Assembly: GCA_947598455.1 (NCBI GenBank)
Contig: CANQFI010000077.1
Span: 1-7,959 of the forward strand
Length of the DNA: 7,959 bases
Source of the DNA: an uncultured Bacilli bacterium
GTDB lineage: Bacteria > Bacillota_I > Bacilli_A > RF39 > UBA660
Direction of reading: 5' to 3'
Notes under the pieces: model-generated
Databases searched by the model: none
The model's input: the letters and a program-made list of their open reading frames with translations, nothing else
What the model was told of the DNA's origin: nothing
Translations under genes and position numbers: made by a program
Shown here: piece after piece, positions 1-7,204 of the stretch
Layout of the letters: each line of letters starts with the position of its first letter
Position numbering within the stretch: the first letter of the stretch is position 1

Positions 1-80
1 GAATAATTATCTAAAGCTACTATTTTAGTATTCTCTTTACCATATGTTTTTACTAAATTTTCTACTTTTAAAATTTCCAT
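1..80 (-). CDS. ABC transporter ATP-binding protein B, N-terminal 26 codons (cut by window edge)
   Basis: This is the start of a second ABC ATPase, reading MEILKVENLVKTYGKENTK and onward, and running off the left edge before the Walker A motif. It matches the start of the complete ATPase at 2849-3520: 69 of 80 bases are identical, and the first 27 residues differ at 6 positions. The conserved aromatic (A-loop) tyrosine that stacks on ATP adenine is at residue 13. The ATG at 78-80 is preceded by AAAGGAAG (88-95) with a 7-base spacer. The gap to the stop of permease B is 23 bases, so it is almost certainly cotranscribed and should energise that permease, by analogy with ATPase A following permease A. 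Identity as an ABC ATPase rests on this paralogy, because no catalytic motif lies inside the window. Confidence 0.9.
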   Translation of the reverse strand, partial: MEILKVENLVKTYGKENTKIVALDNY

Positions 81-103
81 ATATTGTCTTCCTTTCTTAA
101 AAG

Positions 104-2836
104 CTAAATATTTTCCTTACGAATGGTTTCGATAATATTTAAATTTTTATTTTTATTTAATGAATATTTCGTAATGAAATAAACTAAAAGAATGATTACG
201 ATAATAGAAATAATGATAGATTGATATGGTAAAGCAAATGGTATTTCTACTCTAGAATAAGTATCATTATTAGCCATAAAGAAATCATATATTACGTAAC
301 TTAGATAACAACCTATTGGAAGACCAAATAAAAGTGATTTTAGACCGATAAAAATACTTTCTAAACTAGTCATTTTATTAAATTCTTTTTTAGTCATACC
401 AATACTTTTTAACATGGCAAATTCCTTTTGTCTTATTTGCATACTTGTTGTTATCGTCGTAAAAATATTAGTAATACTAATTAATAAGACAATAACAAGA
501 AAACTATATAAGAAAATATTAATAAAAATAATAATACTTTTTAAGTTTTTAACTTCTTGTTCATAGTTATATATACTATATGATTCGTTTTGATTAAGAA
601 TTTTCTTTATTTCTTGTTCGGTTTGTGACGGATTAGTAGAATTTATATAAATTTCATAATTGTCATATTCAGAATATAATTTATTAAATAGTTCATCACT
701 TAAAATTAACGTAGATACATTTTCATCAATATCATATCCTAATGGATGAATGGGATTTTTAATTAAGATATTAGGAATAGCACCTACTTCAATACTATAA
801 GTATTAGTAATATTAAAATCTGGTTCATTACATAATATATCTTCACTAGTAATAGTTATTTTGTCACCAACCTGGTAAGCAAACTCACGAAAGACTGAAT
901 AATTAAGATTATTAGAATTATCATATTTACTATAAGTTATTTTGTCTAAAAAAATACCTTTATCTTTAAGATCATCATATTTTAAACCTAATTCTTTAAG
1001 ATATCGTTTATATTCTTTATCACCTAACTTAATAATATCAAGACCATTCCAATTGGAAATATGATTATTACATGATGGTAAAGTATAACCAGAATCTTTT
1101 AAGAACTTGCTATACTCATTATCAAGAGGATAATTAATTACATTTTGGTACACTTCGGCAATACTTGAATATGAAGTGATTGATTTTAAGTTATATACTT
1201 CATCTAAATTAGCTTGATCTGGATTATCAAGACTAAGTCTCATATTATGGTCATACTCATAATCACTTAAATTAGCAACATAAATAAGATTAATAAAATA
1301 AGATAAAGAAATAAATAAGACTAGACAAATAACTAAGGAAATAATTATAGGACGATATTTCTTACTATTTCTTTTTAAATTTTTATAGGATATTTCACCA
1401 GTAACGTTAAATATTTTGGTAATAAATGATGGTACTTTTAAATTTTGTCTTTTTATTTTTATTTCTTCGCTATTATTGATTGCTACAATTGGTTCTAATC
1501 TCGATGCTTTAAAAGCACTTTTTAAAGATGATAAGAAAATAGTTATAAGACTTATAATAATAGAAATAATTATCATAATTGTTGATAAACTAAAAATTAT
1601 TTTAAAATCATATATCTCCTTAAATAAACTATTAGATATAGTAAGTAAGAGAAAAGAAAAGATGCAACCAGTTAAAATACCTAAAGGGATAGATATAATA
1701 CTTAAAATAAAGGATTCAAAATAGATAGTATATCTTATTTGTTTTTTAGTAGCACCGATACTAGATAACATACCATATTGTTTAATTTTTTCTGTAACTG
1801 ATATATCAAAACTATTTTTTATACAAATAATAGAAGTTATGATAATAATAATTAGTACAATTAAACTAATAATAGTAATGGGTTTTAAATCACTATTATT
1901 TAACCAATTACTTTCAATGGATATTAGTTCATTATTATAACTAAATAAATATTTTATTTTACTTAGAAAATTAGCACAATCATTTTTATATGCTTGAGTA
2001 TAAGAAATTTCAGGAGAATTGGATTTAGCAACAATACTTTTATATTCGCTAAGATTGGCATTGATTAAGTTTGATGTTACTTCATCTTTTTTATTTAAAC
2101 CCTGCTTATTATATTTTACAAATAAGTTATAATTACCACTTAAATTACTTTCATCTATTTTAGTTATATAAGTACGACCAAACCAATCAAATAAATCGTT
2201 ATCAGAGTCTTCATAAACACCAACAATGTGGTATGTATATGGTTTAGTATTAATAATATTAGGTTTATTTTCATAGTACTGATCTATGGTAAGACCACCA
2301 CCAATACGATTAAAGCCACGATCAATATTATAGATATCGTAAAAATGAGGATCTTCTAAAGTACCTAAATCAAAGGTGATTGTATCTCCTACTTTATATT
2401 TTTGACCATTATAATTTGTTCCATTAGAAGGAAGGATAATTTCATTATTATTTTGTGGTAATCGACCACTTACTAACTTAATAGCTAGATTATTTAAAGA
2501 TGATTCAGTTAAACCTTTAACTTCAGCAAAATATATGTAATATTCTTCTTTACCATTTAAAGTAGAATAACCAATATTTTGCGTAAGATATGTATCTTCG
2601 ACATAACGATTTTCATTAAAATATTTAATATCAGTACTAGGAACATTTTCAAAATAATAATGATAATTGCCATATCTTTCAATAATTTGATTAGTGATTG
2701 AGGCTTTAAAGCTATAAAAGATATTGGCAACCGAGGTAATTAAGGCAACTGATAAAATAATACCTAAAATAGTTACTCTAGTACGTTTTTTATTTAATTT
2801 TAAATTTTTTAGAGTAAGTTTGTTTAATAAAGACAT
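104..2836 (-). CDS. FtsX/MacB-type ABC transporter permease B, 8 TM, two ectodomains
   Basis: Large ABC permease of 910 residues made of two FtsX-like halves. Numbered from the ATG, I see TM1 near 21-43, outer domain 1 near 44-318, TM2 near 320-339, TM3 near 370-402, TM4 near 412-437, TM5 near 495-519, outer domain 2 near 522-765, then TM6-8 near 767-792, 828-852 and 871-890. Each half has the cytoplasmic coupling motif after its second helix: QYGMLSSIGATKKQI in the first and EFAMLKSIGMTKKEF in the second, so the internal repeat is plain. The layout fits the mechanotransmission (MacB/LolCE) class rather than BceB, which is about 650 residues with one large loop. The start is set at ATG 2834-2836; a GTG three codons upstream lies inside the ribosome binding site. 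The stop is TAG. It follows ATPase A by 12 bases and precedes ATPase B by 23. Outer domain 2 holds two cysteines (589 and 669). The substrate is unknown. Confidence 0.93.
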   Translation of the reverse strand: MSLLNKLTLKNLKLNKKRTRVTILGIILSVALITSVANIFYSFKASITNQIIERYGNYHYYFENVPSTDIKYFNENRYVEDTYLTQNIGYSTLNGKEEYYIYFAEVKGLTESSLNNLAIKLVSGRLPQNNNEIILPSNGTNYNGQKYKVGDTITFDLGTLEDPHFYDIYNIDRGFNRIGGGLTIDQYYENKPNIINTKPYTYHIVGVYEDSDNDLFDWFGRTYITKIDESNLSGNYNLFVKYNKQGLNKKDEVTSNLINANLSEYKSIVAKSNSPEISYTQAYKNDCANFLSKIKYLFSYNNELISIESNWLNNSDLKPITIISLIVLIIIIITSIICIKNSFDISVTEKIKQYGMLSSIGATKKQIRYTIYFESFILSIISIPLGILTGCIFSFLLLTISNSLFKEIYDFKIIFSLSTIMIIISIIISLITIFLSSLKSAFKASRLEPIVAINNSEEIKIKRQNLKVPSFITKIFNVTGEISYKNLKRNSKKYRPIIISLVICLVLFISLSYFINLIYVANLSDYEYDHNMRLSLDNPDQANLDEVYNLKSITSYSSIAEVYQNVINYPLDNEYSKFLKDSGYTLPSCNNHISNWNGLDIIKLGDKEYKRYLKELGLKYDDLKDKGIFLDKITYSKYDNSNNLNYSVFREFAYQVGDKITITSEDILCNEPDFNITNTYSIEVGAIPNILIKNPIHPLGYDIDENVSTLILSDELFNKLYSEYDNYEIYINSTNPSQTEQEIKKILNQNESYSIYNYEQEVKNLKSIIIFINIFLYSFLVIVLLISITNIFTTITTSMQIRQKEFAMLKSIGMTKKEFNKMTSLESIFIGLKSLLFGLPIGCYLSYVIYDFFMANNDTYSRVEIPFALPYQSIIISIIVIILLVYFITKYSLNKNKNLNIIETIRKENI

Positions 2837-2841
2837 ATTAC

Positions 2842-2847
2842 TCACCT
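2842..2847 (-). promoter_or_regulatory. Ribosome binding site deciding the start of permease B
   Basis: AGGTGA lies 5 bases before ATG 2834-2836. The alternative in-frame GTG at 2843-2845 is part of this Shine-Dalgarno sequence and has no good site of its own upstream, so the ATG is preferred. The resulting N-terminus (MSLLNKLTLKNL) lines up exactly with that of permease A (MHLLNKLTIKNL). The site sits immediately after the ATPase A stop codon (2849-2851), which suggests translational coupling. Confidence 0.75.
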
Positions 2848-2848
2848 A

Positions 2849-3520
2849 TTAATCAGTTTTTACTATATGACCATCTTCAAGTTTAATAATACGGTCGGCA
2901 GCAGATGCTAAATCTAGATTATGAGTAATCATAATAATGGTTTGTTTATATTTCTTATTAGATAGTTTAAGTAACTCAAGGATTTCTTCGGATGCTTTAG
3001 AATCTAAGTTACCAGTTGGTTCATCTGCTAATATTATTGCTGGGTTAGTAATCATTGCTCGACCAATAGATGTTCTTTGTTGTTGACCACCAGATAATTC
3101 ATTGGGAAGATGTTTACGACGATCTTCTAAACCTAAAGTTTTAAGTAAACTATCAAGTTCTTTATTATCTACTTTACGACCATCTAATTCTAAAGGTAAA
3201 GTAATATTCTCTTCAACATTTAAAATAGGTATTAAGTTATAAAACTGATAAATTAAACCAACTTGTCTTCTTCTAAAAATAGCTAGAGCATCATCATTCA
3301 TACTATAAATATCTTCGCCATCGATAAATACTTTACCACGGGTTGGACGATCTACACCACCGATTAAATGTAAAAGAGTTGATTTACCACTACCGGAAGC
3401 ACCGACAATAGCGATGAACTCCCCCTTTTCTACTGTAAAAGAAACATTATCTAAAGCTACGACTTTAGTATCACCTTTACCATAAATTTTTGTTAAATTT
3501 TCTACTTTTAAAATTTCCAT
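2849..3520 (-). CDS. ABC transporter ATP-binding protein A (MacB/LolD-type)
   Basis: Complete 223-residue cytoplasmic nucleotide-binding protein that hydrolyses ATP to drive an FtsX-type permease. All the motifs are intact: A-loop Tyr13, Walker A GASGSGKST (40-48), Q-loop Gln92 in YQFYN, signature LSGGQQQR (142-149), Walker B IILADEPTG with catalytic Glu167, D-loop NLDS (171-174), and switch His200. Length and sequence style are typical of the LolD/MacB/BceA branch of small ATPases paired with FtsX permeases. The ATG is preceded by AAAGGAG (3528-3534) at a 7-base spacing, and the stop is TAA. It lies 22 bases after permease A and 12 before permease B, so it is in the same transcript as both. 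By position it most likely belongs to permease A, since ATPase B follows permease B, but it could serve both. A specific gene name cannot be assigned. Confidence 0.97.
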   Translation of the reverse strand: MEILKVENLTKIYGKGDTKVVALDNVSFTVEKGEFIAIVGASGSGKSTLLHLIGGVDRPTRGKVFIDGEDIYSMNDDALAIFRRRQVGLIYQFYNLIPILNVEENITLPLELDGRKVDNKELDSLLKTLGLEDRRKHLPNELSGGQQQRTSIGRAMITNPAIILADEPTGNLDSKASEEILELLKLSNKKYKQTIIMITHNLDLASAADRIIKLEDGHIVKTD

Positions 3521-3542
3521 ATATATTCTCCTTTCTTAAAAG

Positions 3543-6281
3543 TTAGATATTTTCGTTACGAATAGTTTCAATTGTATTTTGTTTATTTATTTTATTAAGT
3601 GAATATTTCATAATAGTTATTATTAATAGTAAAACAATAATGGTTGAAGTAATAATAGCAAAGTAAGGTAAAATAAATTTATCAGTAAAATCATAATTAT
3701 TTTTAGAATAGAAATAATAAATCACATAAGATAATATACATCCTAATGGTAGACCAATTATTAAAGATTTAAAACCATAGAATAAACTTTCTAACCTAAT
3801 CATACGATTAAATTCTTTGTCAGTCATACCTATACTTTTTAACATAGCAAATTCTCTTTTACGAAGTTCCATACATGTTGTTATTGTATTAAAGATATTA
3901 GTAATTCCTATTAAAGCAATAACTGTTATAAAACCATATAAGAAGATGGCTATTAAAGTATATAATGATAACATTTGACGAATTTCTTCATTACTATTTA
4001 TTAATATATAATCATCTTCAGAGAAATTTCCTTGTAATAAGTTCTTGATATCATTTTGTAACTTGTCAGGATTAGATGAATTAATATATAAATAATCAGA
4101 TACACCACTAGTTCCACCATGTAATTTATTATATTGTTCCTCACTAACAATGAGACGAGGTTGAACATCTCTTTTTTCAATACCAAAAGGTACTTCATCT
4201 GTTAACTTGGCAATTTTAAATTCAAATATATTTTTTTCATCTTCCGAATTACAGTAAAGAGTTCCTGCTCCAAAATATAATTTTATAGTATCACCTTCTT
4301 GATAATCAAAATAAGGAATAATACTATTAATAATAGTTTTCTTTTCTTCATCATAGTATGAATCGGTAACATTATTTAAAAGAATAACTTCATCTTTATC
4401 TTTGATTTTATCATAATCAAGATTTAACTTTTTAAGATAATTTTTATATTCTTCGTCATTAACTTTAACTAGTTTTATACTTTCACTATATACTTTATTT
4501 TCTTCAGTTTCATCAGTAGGATTATCTCCTTTAAAGCAATAATGAGTACCCTTAGTATTACTATTTATTTTCAGAAATTCTTGACTATATTGATAATCTT
4601 TAAGATCTATTGATGCCTCGGAAGTACGGATATATTGTTTAATATTATCGAATTTTAAAATACTATCTAAATATAAATTTTCATTAGGATTAGAATTAGA
4701 AAGAAAATGAAATGTTATGTTATAATCAGTTATATTTAATTCTTCATTAATATTTTTAAAGACTAAGTTCATAAAATAATATAAAGATATGAAAATAGTA
4801 AGACAGACAACTATTGAAACAACTGTTGGACGATATTTTTTCTTGTTTCGTTTTAAATTTTTATAAGAGATAATACCACCAATACCAAATAAATTATTAA
4901 TTAATTTAGGAATTTTAAGTTTTGATGGTTTAATTTTTAATTCAGAACTATTACGAATTGCTTCAATAGGACTTATTTTAGATGCTTTATGAGCACTACG
5001 CCATGATGATAAGAAAATAGTTATTAAACCGAGAATAGTAGATAATAGAATAGCAGTCCATGAAATGACATAGATAAATTTTATGGGATGTAAATCTTTT
5101 AAATAGATATTTACTAGAACTATTAATATTGAAGAAGCTATTAAACCACATATAATACCTAAAGGAATAGCAATCATACCTAGAATTAATCCTTCATAGT
5201 AAACACTTCTTTTTATTTGTTTTTTAGTTGCACCAATACTTGATAACATACCATATTGTCTTATTTTCTCTGTAAGTGATATATCAAAACTATTTTTAAT
5301 ACAAAAGACAGAAGAAATAATAATTATTATACAAGCAATTAAACCGGCGATAGCAAGAGCTAATGTTGCTGGCTCAGCAAAATAGTTACTTTCAAGTGTA
5401 ATAAGGTCAGCATTAGAATTTAAGTCATATTTTTTTGATTTATTGTAAGTATCACTAAGTTCTACTCTTTCTTCATAGCTCAATTCTAAAATGTAATCAA
5501 TATTTTCGCATTTTAAATATAAATCTAAGTCAACACCTAATATGTTAGATACTATTTCGTCTTTATGTTCTAAGGCTTTAGGTGTGAGTCTTGTATAAAC
5601 ATCAAGATTAGAAGAAAGATCATTTTCATCTAAAAGAGTAAAAAATGAATAGCCTGGAGAAGAATATTCTTCTACAACATATGAAGGTCTTTCGATAATG
5701 CCTACTACTTTATATGTTTTAGTAAAATTTTTTCCCAAATGTTCTTCTTCTGATAAATAGAAATTATTTATAGTTAATTTAACATTATCATCATTAGATA
5801 GACGATCACCAATATCTAGTTGTAGTTCATCGCCTATTTGATAATCGACATGACCATTACTTTTTAAATGAGCGGGGATTACAACTTCCGAATCGTTTTC
5901 AGGTAATCTTCCATCTATTAAGGTAATTCCTAGATTAGAAAAAGCACTTTTAGAAAAAGCACGAAGTAAAATATATGGTTTATATTCATTTGCACTTTCT
6001 TTTAAAGGAGCATAACCAATATATGAACTTAAATATATATCTTCTAAAGAGCGATTTTCTTTAAAATATTTATAATCACTAGGAGGAACATTATGAAAAA
6101 CATAATGGTAATTACCATCTCGTTCTACAACATAATTAATAATTGAGGCTTTAGCACTAAAAAACATATTGGCTACAGCTGTAATTAAAGCAACTGAAAG
6201 CATAATACCGATAATTGTAACAATTGATCTTTTTTTATTTAGGTGGAGATTTTTAATAGTTAATTTATTTAAAAGATGCAT
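3543..6281 (-). CDS. FtsX/MacB-type ABC transporter permease A, 8 TM, two ectodomains
   Basis: Paralogue of permease B, 912 residues, with the same plan of two FtsX halves. Numbered from ATG 6279-6281: TM1 near 19-41, outer domain 1 near 42-303, TM2-4 near 304-327, 363-392 and 400-425, TM5 near 485-508, outer domain 2 near 510-770, TM6-8 near 772-798, 830-858 and 872-892. Coupling motifs are QYGMLSSIGATKKQI and EFAMLKSIGMTDKEF. Over 45 aligned N-terminal residues it shares 35 with permease B; over the 30 residues from CIKNSFDIS it shares 28; the outer domains have drifted much further. It is the first gene of the permease-ATPase block, 67 bases after the helical membrane protein and 22 before ATPase A. 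An upstream ATG at 6303-6305 would add 8 residues but puts the strong Shine-Dalgarno inside the coding sequence, so it is rejected. The stop is TAA. It presumably exports or extracts an envelope-associated molecule, or senses one; the sequence does not say which. Confidence 0.93.
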   Translation of the reverse strand: MHLLNKLTIKNLHLNKKRSIVTIIGIMLSVALITAVANMFFSAKASIINYVVERDGNYHYVFHNVPPSDYKYFKENRSLEDIYLSSYIGYAPLKESANEYKPYILLRAFSKSAFSNLGITLIDGRLPENDSEVVIPAHLKSNGHVDYQIGDELQLDIGDRLSNDDNVKLTINNFYLSEEEHLGKNFTKTYKVVGIIERPSYVVEEYSSPGYSFFTLLDENDLSSNLDVYTRLTPKALEHKDEIVSNILGVDLDLYLKCENIDYILELSYEERVELSDTYNKSKKYDLNSNADLITLESNYFAEPATLALAIAGLIACIIIIISSVFCIKNSFDISLTEKIRQYGMLSSIGATKKQIKRSVYYEGLILGMIAIPLGIICGLIASSILIVLVNIYLKDLHPIKFIYVISWTAILLSTILGLITIFLSSWRSAHKASKISPIEAIRNSSELKIKPSKLKIPKLINNLFGIGGIISYKNLKRNKKKYRPTVVSIVVCLTIFISLYYFMNLVFKNINEELNITDYNITFHFLSNSNPNENLYLDSILKFDNIKQYIRTSEASIDLKDYQYSQEFLKINSNTKGTHYCFKGDNPTDETEENKVYSESIKLVKVNDEEYKNYLKKLNLDYDKIKDKDEVILLNNVTDSYYDEEKKTIINSIIPYFDYQEGDTIKLYFGAGTLYCNSEDEKNIFEFKIAKLTDEVPFGIEKRDVQPRLIVSEEQYNKLHGGTSGVSDYLYINSSNPDKLQNDIKNLLQGNFSEDDYILINSNEEIRQMLSLYTLIAIFLYGFITVIALIGITNIFNTITTCMELRKREFAMLKSIGMTDKEFNRMIRLESLFYGFKSLIIGLPLGCILSYVIYYFYSKNNYDFTDKFILPYFAIITSTIIVLLLIITIMKYSLNKINKQNTIETIRNENI

Positions 6282-6286
6282 AGAAT

Positions 6287-6294
6287 CTTCCTTT
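6287..6294 (-). promoter_or_regulatory. Ribosome binding site deciding the start of permease A
   Basis: AAAGGAAG stands 5 bases before ATG 6279-6281. The longer reading from ATG 6303-6305 would translate through this site. It would also add eight charged and polar residues (MLNRKEDS) that have no counterpart in permease B. The shorter start is therefore chosen. Confidence 0.8.
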
Positions 6295-6303
6295 CTATTT
6301 AAC

Positions 6304-6335
6304 ATTATAAAATATCAAAATGACTTTTAAATGAC
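6304..6335 (-). promoter_or_regulatory. Possible internal promoter with paired 11-base direct repeats, before permease A
   Basis: On the minus strand a perfect TATAAT (6304-6309) lies 22 bases before the permease A start. That matches the -10-to-ATG distances of the other two promoters proposed here (23 and 25 bases). There is no acceptable -35 box at 16-18 bases. Upstream are two copies of GTCATTT (6329-6335 and 6318-6324) whose starts are 11 bases apart, about one helical turn, as at many OmpR-family response-regulator sites. This could be an activator-dependent promoter, but in such AT-rich DNA a TATAAT can occur by chance. No terminator is visible in this gap, so read-through from the upstream gene is also expected. 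Confidence 0.3.
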
Positions 6336-6348
6336 AAAAGAAAAGAAG

Positions 6349-7071
6349 CTACTCAATGGTAACTCCTTCATTTAATTTACTGGTTATTTTTATATATTCA
6401 TCATATATCTCAGTACTATCAAAACTAATAGCGTTATCTTTAATTGTCCAATGTTTAATATTGGTTTCTAAGAAAGTTAAAGCTTCATTATAAACATCTA
6501 GACGGTTAGTGATTTTGTTGTATTTGGCAAGAAGATTTTCTTTTAACCCTTCATCATTTACTTCGTTAGTTAATTCTAAATAGAAAGAAATATAATAATT
6601 ACTTAAATCTTTATTAGATATATAACTTAATTTAGTATCTTCAACAGTTAAATAATTAAGAAATAAATTATAATATTCATCAATTTGTGCTTTAGTATTA
6701 TTAATTGAGTCTTTAGCTTTGACTAATGATTCAGAATTGTTTTTTAAATTATCTACTGATAAATAGTTATATTCATTTTCTTCATCTAAAAGAAAAGTAA
6801 TATTTTTTAAATTACTATACAAATCTTTATAATATAATTTAATGCTATCTTCAACTTTACTATAATCACCTTTAGTAATAACTCTTCTTTCTAACATAGC
6901 ATTAGCATCTTCATTATCAATATTAGCAGTTCCAAATAACTTTGTTACTTCTTCTATTTCTTTTTTTATTTGGGCTTCTCTTCTGAAATCGATAGTTATT
7001 TTAATAGCGATACCTATTATAACAATAATTAAAATAAAAAATATAAATAATATTAACTTCTTTTTATTCAT
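6349..7071 (-). CDS. Unrecognised single-pass membrane-anchored helical protein
   Basis: I do not recognise this 240-residue protein. It begins with a short lysine-rich stretch (MNKKK) and one strong hydrophobic helix at about 6-24. By the positive-inside rule, residues 25-240 should face outward. There is no lipobox and there are no cysteines. The outer part is charged and rich in Lys, Glu, Asn, Leu and Tyr, and looks mostly helical with coiled-coil-like stretches (about 30-46, 70-95, 105-140 and 170-205). The C-terminus (LNEGVTIE) has no sorting motif or hydrophobic tail, so it does not look like a sortase substrate. It is too short, and lacks obvious beta-rich regions, to be a HlyD/MacA-type adaptor. 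The ATG has a good AAAGGAG site (7079-7085) and its own promoter at 7097-7125; the stop is TAG. Lying 67 bases before permease A, it may be an accessory of the transporter, but that is inference from position only. Confidence 0.85.
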   Translation of the reverse strand: MNKKKLILFIFFILIIVIIGIAIKITIDFRREAQIKKEIEEVTKLFGTANIDNEDANAMLERRVITKGDYSKVEDSIKLYYKDLYSNLKNITFLLDEENEYNYLSVDNLKNNSESLVKAKDSINNTKAQIDEYYNLFLNYLTVEDTKLSYISNKDLSNYYISFYLELTNEVNDEGLKENLLAKYNKITNRLDVYNEALTFLETNIKHWTIKDNAISFDSTEIYDEYIKITSKLNEGVTIE

Positions 7072-7096
7072 GAAAACTCTCCTTTAATGCATTATA

Positions 7097-7125
7097 AGTA
7101 TACCGATATCTTTTTTTAAAATCAA
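7097..7125 (-). promoter_or_regulatory. Sigma-A-type promoter for the helical protein (and probably the transporter block)
   Basis: On the minus strand TTGATT (7120-7125) and TATACT (7097-7102) are separated by exactly 17 bases, matching the vegetative consensus at 4/6 and 5/6. A TATAAT directly downstream (7091-7096) could serve as an alternative -10, but its spacing to the -35 is too long. Initiation near 7090 would leave a leader of about 19 bases, just containing the ribosome binding site. It lies downstream of the sortase terminator, so it should start a separate transcription unit. Confidence 0.6.
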
Positions 7126-7155
7126 CCTTATAAAATATGGTTTACATCTTTTGAC

Positions 7156-7191
7156 AAAAATATCTTACATAATAATTTTATGTAAGATATT
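7156..7191 (-). terminator. Intrinsic terminator after the sortase gene
   Basis: A perfect 14-base inverted repeat (arms 7178-7191 and 7159-7172, loop 7173-7177) is read on the minus strand as AATATCTTACATAA, loop AATTA, TTATGTAAGATATT. It is followed by further Ts (7156-7158), giving a run of five Ts counting the stem end. It starts 13 bases after the sortase stop codon. The stem is AT-rich and the U-tract short, so termination may be partial. The repeat is symmetric, but the T-run on the plus strand is offset by four As, so the minus-strand reading is favoured. Confidence 0.65.
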
Positions 7192-7204
7192 AAAATTTTT
7201 ATAG

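Larger units (their letters stand above)
1..6281 (-). repeat. Tandem paralogous duplication of a permease-ATPase module (period about 3.44 kb)
   Basis: Unit 1 is permease A plus ATPase A (6281 to 2849) and unit 2 is permease B plus ATPase B (2836 to beyond position 1). ATPase starts are 3440 bases apart and permease starts 3445 apart. Similarity continues through the non-coding permease-ATPase junction: 81-103 and 3521-3542 differ by a few substitutions and one single-base indel, and the permease tails (ETIRKENI against ETIRNENI) also match. The sequence upstream of each permease is unrelated (2837-2848 against 6282-6348), so the copied unit probably began near the permease start. The right end of unit 2 lies outside the window. 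Confidence 0.85.

Noticed and set aside
620..650. NPSQT in the second outer domain of permease B, resembling an NPxTx sorting signal
   Set aside because: It is internal to the protein, far from the C-terminus, and not followed at once by a hydrophobic segment and basic tail. The matching place in permease A reads NPDKL.
1416..1724. Open frame of 102 codons on the plus strand
   Set aside because: It lies wholly inside permease B, antisense to it, with no ribosome binding site or promoter of note. It mirrors low-complexity membrane-helix codons.
4001..4198. Open frame of 65 codons on the minus strand
   Set aside because: It is an out-of-frame shadow inside permease A, whose protein is conserved with permease B across this region.
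104..6281. BceAB-type bacitracin or lantibiotic resistance transporter
   Set aside because: BceB-type permeases have about ten helices, one large loop and about 650 residues. These have eight predicted helices, two large outer domains and over 900 residues, and no BceRS-like two-component genes are in the window.
7151..7156. Perfect TTGACA on the plus strand, possibly a promoter running into the sortase gene in antisense
   Set aside because: No acceptable -10 box lies 16-18 bases downstream; the sequence there is the terminator loop and arm.
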